Source of the DNA: Clostridia bacterium
GTDB taxonomy: Bacteria > Bacillota_A > Clostridia > Oscillospirales > Acutalibacteraceae
Reading direction: 5' to 3'
Length of the DNA: 40,746 nucleotides
Assembly (NCBI GenBank): GCA_024699005.1
Contig: JAILQN010000271.1
Coordinates: 1 to 40,746 of the forward strand
The notes under the pieces are model-generated. The model ran no database searches, had not been told where the DNA came from, and saw only the letters and a list, made by a program, of their open reading frames with translations. Both the position numbers and the translations under genes were made by a program. This document shows, one piece after another, positions 1 through 7,714 of the stretch (position 1 is the first letter of the stretch; each line of letters starts with the position of its first letter).

Positions 1-258
1 ATACCCTAAAGGCATATTGATTATACCGATCACGGAAAACGTGAGGTACGGCAGCTTGTAGTGGTACATCATCAGGTAGCACGACGCGGCAAAGGCGATG
101 TATTCGAGCGTCTTTGAGCCGGCGTAGTTGGAGCCGACGCCTATGAATATGTCCTTGTATTCCTTGTAGGGAACGTAATTCCCCTCCGCGGGCACCGACC
201 AGTGAGTTTTCACTTCATGAGCGAAGCCCTTGAGTTTGGACAGTTTGTCACCTGCCAA
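1..258 (-). CDS. MFS/GPH-like transporter, N-terminal fragment
   Basis: About 86 N-terminal residues are present and the gene continues beyond the left edge of the window. The soluble N-terminus (MAGDKLSKLKGFAHEV..., then a VPYKEYKDIFIGVGSNYAG stretch) leads into two hydrophobic segments at about residues 45-62 and 67-86. This layout resembles clostridial major-facilitator proteins of the glycoside-pentoside-hexuronide type, which begin with a similar KLKG...HW...P..G.Y.P.KE stretch; that is a recollection of the family and no substrate can be inferred. I chose the TTG at 258 because a GGAG motif lies about 8 nt upstream; the in-frame GTG at 267 is too close to that motif. It is the last visible gene of the minus-strand cluster, 97 nt downstream of the nuclease-fold gene, and a TGATTATAC extended -10-like sequence in that gap could give it its own promoter. 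Confidence 0.6.
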   Translation of the reverse strand, partial: MAGDKLSKLKGFAHEVKTHWSVPAEGNYVPYKEYKDIFIGVGSNYAGSKTLEYIAFAASCYLMMYHYKLPYLTFSVIGIINMPLGY

Positions 259-355
259 GCAAATCACTCCGTTTCTTCTGTATAATCAGAATAAAATATT
301 TATATTATTCTACAGGAGTTTGTGGATAATTGCAATAGAAAAAACAAAAAATCTG

Positions 356-1324
356 CTATCTCTGAACAAAGATTATCCTGTTTATTACAGCAAACATACC
401 CGCAAGATCCGACAATTCCTGAATTGCTTCAAAGCAACAATTCAGATCTCCCATTTTCCATTTTTCAAACGGTACAGACATTCCGATCTCAGGAGTATAT
501 ATCCTGAATGCGGCAGACTTGCCTGTTTTGATCAGTGTTATATGCTTATGACCTCCGTCATGCAGCCATTTTTCCACGATCTGCAATTCAACGATCCTGT
601 CTGCCGCACCATTAATGGTCAGATCTGCGCAATCGAAGTTTGTCTTGTGAAGAATATACATTCCTTTCACTCCGACAGAATAGGATGGCCACCATCCGTT
701 TACTTTATTGCTGTCGACTTTGTTTATCAGCTTCAATCGCGGATAGTAGGCCTCCTGATAAGCCCTGTATTTCCGGAATGAATCAACCGCAACTTCATTG
801 ATATCAACTTTATATTCAGCCTTCATTGTTTCTAAGGCCTGACAAATCTGCTGATATCGCTGCCGATTATAAGCATTTTCATGTAACATGAAATACTCCC
901 GGCATTCTTCATAACTTACGAAATACTCATATTTGGCCGCTTCTTCATTTGATTCTCTGTAGCTTTCGGGGCAGACGATAAACACATAATAACTGCCATA
1001 TTCGCCGTTTTTTACTCCTATCGCGCCTCTTTTATGATAGCGATCATGCTGGTCAGGCATGGCAATAGCATCAATTTTATTTTCTATGAGAAGCGCCCGT
1101 CTGTCTCCGTCAGTCTCAATTATGACAGTGATGTCTGACTCGCCGAATCCGTGATCAATTTTAGATCGTTCTGCATGAACCACGGCATATGGCTGACCGG
1201 CTGCTTCTGTTTTACCGGTGAACAGAGACAAAAACTCTCGTTCTGTTACAAACGTCTCCATAAAGAGCAGATCCATATCACGTTCTGATACATTTCGGTA
1301 TTTACAAACAGGGAATTCAGTCAC
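356..1324 (-). CDS. PD-(D/E)XK nuclease superfamily protein
   Basis: A protein of 322 residues with the core of the PD-(D/E)XK nuclease fold. After an N-terminal helical part, SDITVIIE (active-site Asp) is followed after about 7 residues by ALLIENKID (Glu-x-Lys). This spacing and the following MPDQHDRY stretch fit the PDDEXK_4-type family (Pfam PF14281), found in orphan nucleases and in defence or repair contexts. The second half (about residues 200-322) is aromatic-rich and of unknown role. The start is GTG at 1324, with TTTGGAGG 8 nt upstream; a GTG at 1351 lacks a ribosome-binding site. It lies 46 nt downstream of the phosphoesterase gene on the same strand and is probably cotranscribed. 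Its substrate is unknown; no methyltransferase or restriction partner is nearby. Confidence 0.75.
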   Translation of the reverse strand: MTEFPVCKYRNVSERDMDLLFMETFVTEREFLSLFTGKTEAAGQPYAVVHAERSKIDHGFGESDITVIIETDGDRRALLIENKIDAIAMPDQHDRYHKRGAIGVKNGEYGSYYVFIVCPESYRESNEEAAKYEYFVSYEECREYFMLHENAYNRQRYQQICQALETMKAEYKVDINEVAVDSFRKYRAYQEAYYPRLKLINKVDSNKVNGWWPSYSVGVKGMYILHKTNFDCADLTINGAADRIVELQIVEKWLHDGGHKHITLIKTGKSAAFRIYTPEIGMSVPFEKWKMGDLNCCFEAIQELSDLAGMFAVINRIIFVQR

Positions 1325-1370
1325 AGATCTAACCTCCAAAACACTAATCACAACATCTACGTTTTTTGCT

Positions 1371-2723
1371 TTAGTTAATTCTCAAAACAGCATTATAATC
1401 GTCGATCCCGTAGTTCCCGACCGTGTTTTTCATGATATCGTAAAAGTCGAGCGTTTCGCCCTGCGCGCCTTTGAGCGTTTTTACGAACGGACGCAGGCGT
1501 TTGAAGATACGCAGCAGGGTGTCGCCGGCGGGAGTACCCTCCTTATACGGCTGGTTTCCCTCAAAAATGGCCCGCACCATGTCTACAGCAAAATCCACAA
1601 AGCGAATATCTTTTACTTCCTTGTCCGCATGTGTCAGGAGCAGACGCGCGAACCCGCCCAGGGTCAGCTTTGAAAGACGCCGCCCGAGGAAAGGAATGAT
1701 CTTATCGAGCTTCGGCGACGGTTTGATGCCGAGCTTGCCCATGAAGCGCCGGGGATCGTTCTGCATGGCGCCGGCGTAGGAGCGGAGCATTTTATCAAAC
1801 TGCACCTGTATATATTCCCTGCCGGTCAGGCCGTGCTTGTCCCAGTCGAACTCCGGGACCGGGATGCTCTCTATCTTCACGGTATCCGCGTCCTCAATGG
1901 TCACTCTGCGGATAAACGCGGGAGTGGCGACCGTGGCGCCGGTACAGACGTCGTAGAATTTATTGCCCTTTTCGGTAACGGCAAGGTTTATGCTCTGATT
2001 GTGCATATGTCCGGTAAAGATCAGATGCACGCCGTTGTCCGCGAGGGTTCTGATGAGCTTTTCCGCGTCTTCCTCCCGCGCGTCCCCGAACAGACAGAAG
2101 ATCGGCTGGCCCGGCAGCACGGGATAGTGCTCCATGGCGATCATCATCTGTCCCTCTTCCTGCGCCCGCTTCGCCTGAGCCCCGATCCAGGCGAAGAATT
2201 CATCGTCGTAAGGAGCGTTCCTCTGCCCGTCGATATCGTTGCAGATCACAAGAAGGCGCACGCCATCGGTCAGCTGCGCGACGTAGGACAGATGCTCCCT
2301 GTTGAATTCGATCGCGTCAGAATATCCGTAGTCTTTATAAAAATCATAAAGATCGGAGAATTTCGTACCTTCTACGGGATGCTTCCCCTTATCGTCATAC
2401 GAATGTCCGTCCCTGTCGAAGTCGTGTCCGGCAGTGACAAGAAGAACGCGTTTTCCGCTCTTTTCGCGGAAATCATCCATTATTTTAAGGAGTTCCCTGT
2501 GGCTCTCTTTTTCGCCCCAGTAGGTAAGGTCGCCGGCGATAAGCACCGTATCGGCGTCGTCCGTCTTAGCGAGCCAATCGAAGACAGCCTGGTTTATCGC
2601 CCGAGTCTCCGCAAAGCATTTCTGCTGGAAATCCATACTGCGCTCATACTCTTCGCCGTAAGCGCCGAGAGAATTTTTAAAGAAATGAAGATCGGTGATG
2701 ACGTAGAAGGTATAGGGTCTCAT
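1371..2723 (-). CDS. Calcineurin-like metallophosphoesterase
   Basis: A 450-residue metal-dependent phosphoesterase. The five metallophosphoesterase blocks are visible in order: ITDLHFF (Asp11, His13), LIAGDLTYWG, TAGHDFD (in place of the usual GNHD), MEHYPVLPG and FTGHMHNQS. The C-terminal 170 residues are helical and are probably a lid or specificity domain. The family hydrolyses phosphomonoesters or diesters, and the substrate cannot be deduced. There is no signal peptide, so it is probably cytosolic. The start at 2723 follows AAAGGAG at good spacing; reading further upstream runs into a repeat element and has no such signal. It follows the HAD phosphatase gene across a 219-bp inverted-repeat element that may uncouple the two. 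Confidence 0.85.
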   Translation of the reverse strand: MRPYTFYVITDLHFFKNSLGAYGEEYERSMDFQQKCFAETRAINQAVFDWLAKTDDADTVLIAGDLTYWGEKESHRELLKIMDDFREKSGKRVLLVTAGHDFDRDGHSYDDKGKHPVEGTKFSDLYDFYKDYGYSDAIEFNREHLSYVAQLTDGVRLLVICNDIDGQRNAPYDDEFFAWIGAQAKRAQEEGQMMIAMEHYPVLPGQPIFCLFGDAREEDAEKLIRTLADNGVHLIFTGHMHNQSINLAVTEKGNKFYDVCTGATVATPAFIRRVTIEDADTVKIESIPVPEFDWDKHGLTGREYIQVQFDKMLRSYAGAMQNDPRRFMGKLGIKPSPKLDKIIPFLGRRLSKLTLGGFARLLLTHADKEVKDIRFVDFAVDMVRAIFEGNQPYKEGTPAGDTLLRIFKRLRPFVKTLKGAQGETLDFYDIMKNTVGNYGIDDYNAVLRIN

Positions 2724-2765
2724 TATGGGTTCTCCTTTAAAATGTGCAGAGATGAAAGGCAGCCG

Positions 2766-2984
2766 GGAACAGCATACAGTGAACAGTGAACAGCGAACAG
2801 CGCGCGGCCGGGATAACGGCATCATTCCACAGGTACCGCGCGAATACCATCAGACTAAAGATAACAAGTATTATTTCATATTATTCTGATTATGTCGGAA
2901 ATATACGCGCGGTATACTCTTACTGAATTTTGTGTCTTAATCGCGCGCTGTCAACTGTTTGCTGTTCGCTGTCCGCTGTTCGCT
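2766..2984. repeat. Inverted-repeat element with heptamer-array arms
   Basis: The left arm at about 2776-2807 is a run of CAGTGAA/CAGCGAA heptamers ending in GCGCGCG. The right arm at 2943-2984 is the same kind of run in the opposite orientation, starting CGCGCGCTGTCAACTG. Reverse-complementing the right arm lines up with the left at roughly 26 of 31 positions. A second, inner pair (GGTACCGCGCG near 2832, CGCGCGGTA near 2916) makes the whole element palindromic. The right arm lies inside the 3' end of the HAD gene. No open reading frame of note lies inside. Confidence 0.7.
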
Positions 2985-3650
2985 TAAAAAACGGATCAGC
3001 CCGCCGACGCTTTCGCAGGTGTGGAGCGCTTTCGATACCACTTCGGGCTTTCCGCTCTCCACCGCCCAGCCGTTGTGAGCGAGGATCATCTCAAGGTCGT
3101 TGTAATCGTCGCCCACGACAGCCGCGCCGTCATCCGGAAAAGAGAAATGACGCAGAACGAACGATACCCCCTGCGCTTTCCCGGTACCTTTATTTCCGAT
3201 ATTTATATGCGGTCCGTTGACGAAAATGCTCACCTTGTCTCCGAAAACCGGTAAAAGCTCGTCCCTGACCTGAAGAGCTCTTTCCGCGCCCGGGAAAGTC
3301 GCGTAATAATGATGCCGCGGCGTACCGTCGCTTTCCGAAAAGCTTTCGATATCGGCGTATGCCGCCATCGCTTTTTCAAGCGCGGCAAAGGTGTCCGCCG
3401 GAATGAGGGATTCATACAGAACGGTTTTGTCCTGCGAGACGATCAGCGAGCCGTTGTATACGATCAGGTAGTCGAACGGCAGGTTCTGTTCTCTGGCAGT
3501 ATCGTAAAAATCGATCCCGCGCCCTGTCACCACGCCGAAATATCCACCCGCGGCGCGCCAGTCGTCTATCGCGCGCCGGGTCTCATCGGCAATACGCCCG
3601 TTGATATAAAGCGTGCCGTCGAAATCGGTGGCGATAAGCTTCTTTTTCAT
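2937..3650 (-). CDS. Cof-type HAD-superfamily hydrolase
   Basis: A 237-residue haloacid-dehalogenase phosphatase of the Cof (IIB cap) type, likely acting on small sugar phosphates or nucleotides in the cytosol. Motif I is DFDGTLY (residues 9-15, with the nucleophile and acid Asp). Motif II lies in VVTGRG, motif III is the Lys of GTGKAQGV, and motif IV is GDDYNDLEM. The start MKKKLIATDFDG is standard for the family; a GGAG lies unusually close to the ATG. The stop of the upstream alkaline-phosphatase gene is 11 nt away, so the two are cotranscribed. The last 15 or so residues (SEQRTANSKQLTARD) are encoded by a tandem heptamer array and look like an acquired tail, not part of the HAD fold. Confidence 0.88.
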   Translation of the reverse strand: MKKKLIATDFDGTLYINGRIADETRRAIDDWRAAGGYFGVVTGRGIDFYDTAREQNLPFDYLIVYNGSLIVSQDKTVLYESLIPADTFAALEKAMAAYADIESFSESDGTPRHHYYATFPGAERALQVRDELLPVFGDKVSIFVNGPHINIGNKGTGKAQGVSFVLRHFSFPDDGAAVVGDDYNDLEMILAHNGWAVESGKPEVVSKALHTCESVGGLIRFLSEQRTANSKQLTARD

Positions 3651-3661
3651 TGCTCCGGCCG

Positions 3662-4687
3662 TCAGGAAGCCAAAGGCAGTTCCTTGTTGGCTACGATGAA
3701 GGTGATCCGCTCGTCGATGGAGGGACCGCCGTGATTCTTTTTTATGCCGCCGTGATCGGTGGTGATCATGATCAGCCAGTCCTCGGTATCGTAGGTCGGA
3801 CGGTTTTCGACCGCTTCGATTATATCCACGCCGGTCGCCTCCGCATCGCGGAAACCGCTGACGTATTTGATATTCTGCAGAGAGAATCCGCTGCCGTGCC
3901 CCGCGTGATCCGTGTACTCATGCGTGGAGAAGATGAAATCGGAGCAGTCGTCTTTCGCGAGGTCGTCCAGGATATTCTGCTTGGTTCCGGCGTCGTTTTT
4001 GGCCCGCAGATAAACGGCGGGGATGCCTTTAGCCTCAGCGTAATCCTTCTCCGCACGGTACGTGCCCTTTTTGGTTGAAAAATGCGTCGCCCAGGAGACG
4101 TAAAACGCGCTCGAATCGATCGTGCCGTCCTCGACAAGGGTCAGAAGCAGCGTCTTGGGCTCGACGCCCTTGGGCGTGCTGTTGCCGGTCACTCCGTGAA
4201 CGTCCGACAGAACGCCGGTAAGCATGGAGCACCAGCCCGGCGCGGTAGAAGTCTTCTGGGTCGGCTCCGCCGGGTAATTCACGCCGCCGGCGTAAGTGAA
4301 GATCGCATGGCCGCCGTTTTCAAGCAGCAGATTGATCGCGCTGCGCTTTGAAGTCTCCAGCAGACGGAAAGTATCCATGCGGCAGCCGTCGTAGCCGATG
4401 ACTATCGCTTTCTTTTCGGTTTTGCCCTCGGGCAAAGGAGAATCGAAATGCGATTGGATGATCTCATGAACGACGGTCTGCGCCGGAGCGGTCTCCCACG
4501 TGTTTTCCATCACGGTTATGCCTTGGAGCGCCGTTTCAAAATCCATCTCCGGGACGGCGTCGTCGCCTTCAACGAGCCATTCGCTGGGTTCGTAATGGAA
4601 AATGACGCCGAGCGTGATACCGGTCGCAATGCCGAGGACCGCCACGACGCCTGCGCAGATAAGAAGAATTTTTACGGATTTTTTCAT
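3662..4687 (-). CDS. Membrane-anchored alkaline phosphatase family protein
   Basis: A 341-residue protein of the alkaline phosphatase / nucleotide pyrophosphatase superfamily. One N-terminal hydrophobic helix (about residues 5-30) is followed by an extracellular catalytic domain, so it is probably membrane-anchored and faces outward. Metal and catalytic motifs visible are GYDGCRMD, the likely nucleophile Thr/Ser in KTSTAPGWCSMLTG, STHEYTDHAGHGSGF and ITTDHGGIKKNHGG. The pattern of Asp and His ligands fits a two-metal phosphatase or phosphodiesterase, but the substrate is unknown. The start follows AAAGGAG at 9 nt. It is the first gene of the operon, served by a near-consensus promoter at 4748-4776. 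Confidence 0.82.
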   Translation of the reverse strand: MKKSVKILLICAGVVAVLGIATGITLGVIFHYEPSEWLVEGDDAVPEMDFETALQGITVMENTWETAPAQTVVHEIIQSHFDSPLPEGKTEKKAIVIGYDGCRMDTFRLLETSKRSAINLLLENGGHAIFTYAGGVNYPAEPTQKTSTAPGWCSMLTGVLSDVHGVTGNSTPKGVEPKTLLLTLVEDGTIDSSAFYVSWATHFSTKKGTYRAEKDYAEAKGIPAVYLRAKNDAGTKQNILDDLAKDDCSDFIFSTHEYTDHAGHGSGFSLQNIKYVSGFRDAEATGVDIIEAVENRPTYDTEDWLIMITTDHGGIKKNHGGPSIDERITFIVANKELPLAS

Positions 4688-4747
4688 GACTGATTACTCC
4701 TTTTATTTCATTCTCTTAACATTGAACACAAAAGCTCATACTCTGTT

Positions 4748-4776
4748 ATTATACTGAAAACAAAGCGGTATTTCAA
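4748..4776 (-). promoter_or_regulatory. Sigma-A promoter for the phosphatase operon
   Basis: On the minus strand TTGAAA (4776-4771) is followed by exactly 17 nt and TATAAT (4753-4748). It reads into the alkaline-phosphatase-family gene with a leader of about 55 nt. It is back to back with the promoter of the LicD gene. Confidence 0.8.
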
Positions 4777-4840
4777 CAGATTTTTGTGATATTTCCGGAC
4801 AAAACAGCCGGGCAATTCCTGTGCATCCGAAATTTAACAG

Positions 4841-4869
4841 TTGCAATAATAAAGCAGATAATGTATTAT
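4841..4869 (+). promoter_or_regulatory. Sigma-A promoter for the LicD gene
   Basis: TTGCAA at 4841-4846, a 17-nt spacer and TATTAT at 4864-4869, about 45 nt upstream of the ATG at 4919. Confidence 0.7.
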
Positions 4870-4918
4870 ATTTTCGGAATGTGTATTTTGAATGCTTTGA
4901 TACCGGAGATATAAACAT

Positions 4919-5770
4919 ATGGACATTAAAGAGCGGCTGGAACTGATTCACAGGGCGGATCTGCTTCTGCTCTCCGAACTTGACCGTGTATGCGCGGAGA
5001 ACGGCATAAAATACACCCTTGACAGCGGCACGCTGCTCGGCGCGCTGCGTCACCGCGGTTTCATACCGTGGGATGACGACGCGGACGTTGCCATGACAAG
5101 GGATAATTACGATAAGCTCCTGTCTGTAAGGGACAGGTTCGGCGACGGTTTCAGACTGGTGACGCCGCTGGATTATACGGGAGAAGCGGTCCTCGACACA
5201 GTGACAAGGCTTGTGCTTGTTGACAGCCGCCTTCACACGGACAATGCGGAAACCGATTTTTACGGCGATATGAGCAACAGGCTCTGGCTGGACATTTTTA
5301 TCGCCGACAATTGCGGTGAAAAAGTTTCGCCCTTACAGAAAGCAAAAATAGCCATGTATTACGGTATGCTGATGGGGCACAGGCACTCTATTGATCTGTC
5401 GGATTACGCGGGGGCAAGTAAGGCTGCGGTCGCCACGCTTTCCGCCGCGGGCAGAAAAATGCCAAAAAAAAAGCTCTATGAACGCTATACCAAAGCCTGC
5501 AGAAGCGCCGTCGGAAAAACCCACTGTTTCTTCTCAAATTACACGATGAAGCACATATTCGAAACCCACGACGCATCGTGTTTCGCCGGTTACGTCAGAG
5601 TGCCTTTCGAAGACCGGGAATTCCTTATCGCGGAAGGAGCCGGTAAACTGCTGGGCAGGATATACGGCGACTGGAATGTTCCGCCGTCGCGGGAACAGAT
5701 AAATGCCGCTTATGCGCAGCACGCATCGGCGCTGTCTTTCGACGACGAATTCACAGTACCGGTTGTTTGA
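4919..5770 (+). CDS. LicD family phosphotransferase
   Basis: A 283-residue LicD-family protein (nucleotidyltransferase fold). LicD proteins transfer phosphocholine or related phospho-substituents from a CDP-activated donor to cell-surface glycans. The family signature GTLLGALRHRGFIPWDDD is at residues 37-54; the Asp cluster that follows is the metal-binding site. There is no signal peptide or membrane segment, as expected for a cytosolic face enzyme. The ATG is preceded by GGAG at 10 nt. The next gene, an opine-dehydrogenase-like enzyme, begins 64 nt downstream on the same strand, and the pair ends at a strong terminator. This suggests a two-gene unit that makes and attaches a substituent to a surface polymer; the donor is not identifiable. 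Confidence 0.85.
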   Translation: MDIKERLELIHRADLLLLSELDRVCAENGIKYTLDSGTLLGALRHRGFIPWDDDADVAMTRDNYDKLLSVRDRFGDGFRLVTPLDYTGEAVLDTVTRLVLVDSRLHTDNAETDFYGDMSNRLWLDIFIADNCGEKVSPLQKAKIAMYYGMLMGHRHSIDLSDYAGASKAAVATLSAAGRKMPKKKLYERYTKACRSAVGKTHCFFSNYTMKHIFETHDASCFAGYVRVPFEDREFLIAEGAGKLLGRIYGDWNVPPSREQINAAYAQHASALSFDDEFTVPVV

Positions 5771-5834
5771 GTTTCCAGCTTCAGTTTTCAGCGCCGGGAT
5801 TACGGCCACATCTTTCACAGGAGATACAATACGA

Positions 5835-6911
5835 ATGAAAATAACAGTAATAGGCGGCGGGAATATCGGGACTCAGTTCGCCGTCCATTGTTCGCAGCAG
5901 AACGATACCTGTATATACACCTCCACACCGGAGGTCTTTATCCCGGATATAAGGATCATTGACGAAAACAGCAGGATAACCCTTAAAGGCAAAAATATCC
6001 GCGCCACATACGACGCAGATATTGCCTTTGAAAACGCCGATTATATATTTATAACTTATCCCGCTTTCATGCACGGCAAAATAGCCGAAGATCTGCTGCT
6101 GTTCGCACATGACGGACTTCATATCGGTATCATTCCCGGCACCGGCGGAGGAGAATGCGCGTTCCGGGAACACATAAAGAAAGGAGCGGCATTATTCGGG
6201 CTCCAGCGCGTGCCGAGCGTCGCGCGTTTAACCGAGAAGGGCAAAGAAGTCCGCGCTGTCGGCTACCGCGCTCAGCTTTACGTCGCTGCACTTCCGCACG
6301 AAAAGACCCGGAAAATCGCCCGTACCGTCGAGGATATTTTCGGCATAAGCTGCGATTCCATGCCGAATTATCTGAACCTGACTCTGACACCGTCAAACCC
6401 AATCCTGCACACCACTCGTCTGCGCACCCTGTTCGGCGACTACCGTGAAGGAGTCTTTTACGACCGCGTCCCGCTTTTTTATGAGGAATGGAACGACGAA
6501 AGCTCAGAACTCCTTTTCAAATGTGACGCCGAAGTTCAGCAGATTTGCGCTGCGCTGAGTGAATTTGACCTCAGTTTTGTCAAATCACTCAAAGATCACT
6601 ACGAGAATCATACCATACAGGGATTTTCCGCAAAACTACGCAGCATTACCGGTTTCAAAGGGCTGCCGTCGCCAATGATCAAAACGGACCGGGGATATAT
6701 TCCGGACTTCAGCTCCCGTTACTTTTCCGCAGATTTTCCCTACGGACTCAGCATTCTCGTCCAGATAGGCGAGTTCCTCGGTCTGAATATTTCCAACATG
6801 AAAGAAACGCTCGAATGGTACCGCAAGGTTTCGGATAATACCGACGAATTCAGTTTCACGGATTTCGGAATCAATGATCTTGAAAGCTTTCTGAAGTTTT
6901 ACAGAACCTGA
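5835..6911 (+). CDS. NAD/NADP octopine/nopaline dehydrogenase-like protein
   Basis: A 358-residue protein with an N-terminal Rossmann fold (VIGGGNIGTQF, residues 5-15) and a C-terminal helical domain with the LTPSNPILHTTRL stretch typical of the octopine/nopaline dehydrogenase family (PF02317). These enzymes reductively couple an amino acid with a 2-oxo acid, or catalyse related oxidoreductions. The start is ATG 5835, which has AGGAG about 12 nt upstream and places the Rossmann glycine loop at the expected position near the N-terminus; upstream in-frame codons extend back into the LicD gene. Genes of this type occur in capsule loci, which fits the LicD neighbour. The substrate is unknown. Confidence 0.78.
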   Translation: MKITVIGGGNIGTQFAVHCSQQNDTCIYTSTPEVFIPDIRIIDENSRITLKGKNIRATYDADIAFENADYIFITYPAFMHGKIAEDLLLFAHDGLHIGIIPGTGGGECAFREHIKKGAALFGLQRVPSVARLTEKGKEVRAVGYRAQLYVAALPHEKTRKIARTVEDIFGISCDSMPNYLNLTLTPSNPILHTTRLRTLFGDYREGVFYDRVPLFYEEWNDESSELLFKCDAEVQQICAALSEFDLSFVKSLKDHYENHTIQGFSAKLRSITGFKGLPSPMIKTDRGYIPDFSSRYFSADFPYGLSILVQIGEFLGLNISNMKETLEWYRKVSDNTDEFSFTDFGINDLESFLKFYRT

Positions 6912-6924
6912 GAACCTGCTAATC

Positions 6925-6966
6925 AAACAGACGCCGGACGGCTGAGTGCCCCGGCGTCTGTTTTAT
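6925..6966 (+). terminator. Intrinsic terminator after the LicD/opine pair
   Basis: AAACAGACGCCGG (6925-6937) pairs with CCGGCGTCTGTTT (6951-6963) around a 13-nt loop and is followed by a T-rich tail. It lies between converging genes and could also act on trmN6 read from the other strand. Confidence 0.85.
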
Positions 6967-6973
6967 ATGCTGT

Positions 6974-7714
6974 TCAATCCGCGTATTCTCCTATTATCTC
7001 CTTCATTTCATCGGACAGATTCCCGTCGCTGTTTTCTATGTGCAGCTCACGCTCAACGACCAGTCCGGGGCGCCTGCCGTATTTGCCCTCTATCAGGCAG
7101 AGCCACGGGGCGCAGCCGTCGCGCTGCGACACAAGTCTCAACCGCTTGGGCTCTATCTTCGCCCGGCTCATGGCAGCGAACATCTCCGCCATGCGCTCGG
7201 GTCTGATGCAGACGCAGAGTCTGCCGCCGAATTTCAGAAGATAAGCAGCCGAATGCGCCACGTCGTCCAGATCGCACATGGTGCCGTGCCGGGCTATTTT
7301 ATCGCTTTCTCCCGAGCTTATTATACCACCGCCCTCTTTTGTGTAGGGCGGGTTCATTGTCACCAGATCGAAACCGCCGTGAGGCAGGTACCTGTCGATA
7401 TCTCTCAAATCCGCCAGCAGCGGAGTTATCTTTTCGGTGGAGTTCAGCCGTACGGAACGTTCGAGCTGAGAATAAGCCCCGCTTTGTATGTCTACGGCAG
7501 TAATACTGTCACAAAGGCTGTCCCGCAGCCAGTAAAACGGGATGATCCCGCAGCCGGTGCCCAGATCGGCAGCCCTGGATCTGGCAGACGGCGCAGCGAA
7601 AGCGGCGAGCAGCAGCGCGTCTGTCCCGAAGGTATGAGTCTGAGATACTATAAGCTTCAGTCCGCCGCCGAGATCCTCCGTATGCTCTCCGGGGAGCAGA
7701 AAACCGTTACTCAT
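6974..7714 (-). CDS. tRNA1(Val) adenine-N6-methyltransferase-like protein (TrmN6/YfiC family)
   Basis: A 246-residue class I SAM-dependent methyltransferase. The SAM-binding motif DLGTGCGIIP is at residues 50-59 and the N6-adenine catalytic motif NPPY at 121-124. The N-terminal stretch (EDLGGGLKLIVSQ...FGTDALLLAAFA) is characteristic of the COG4123 family, to which E. coli TrmN6 belongs; it methylates A37 of tRNA1(Val). The tRNA substrate in Firmicutes is inferred from family. The ATG overlaps the rsmI stop codon (ATGA), so the two are translationally coupled, an arrangement commonly seen for this pair. Confidence 0.85.
   Translation of the reverse strand: MSNGFLLPGEHTEDLGGGLKLIVSQTHTFGTDALLLAAFAAPSARSRAADLGTGCGIIPFYWLRDSLCDSITAVDIQSGAYSQLERSVRLNSTEKITPLLADLRDIDRYLPHGGFDLVTMNPPYTKEGGGIISSGESDKIARHGTMCDLDDVAHSAAYLLKFGGRLCVCIRPERMAEMFAAMSRAKIEPKRLRLVSQRDGCAPWLCLIEGKYGRRPGLVVERELHIENSDGNLSDEMKEIIGEYAD

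Noticed and set aside
1833..2789. Long open frame on the plus strand opposite the metallophosphoesterase
   Set aside because: The minus strand has all five phosphoesterase motifs and a good ribosome-binding site; the plus frame has neither a known domain nor a start signal.
4736..5236. A 166-codon minus-strand frame opposite the start of the LicD gene
   Set aside because: It covers both divergent promoters and the LicD signature on the other strand, and has no known domain.
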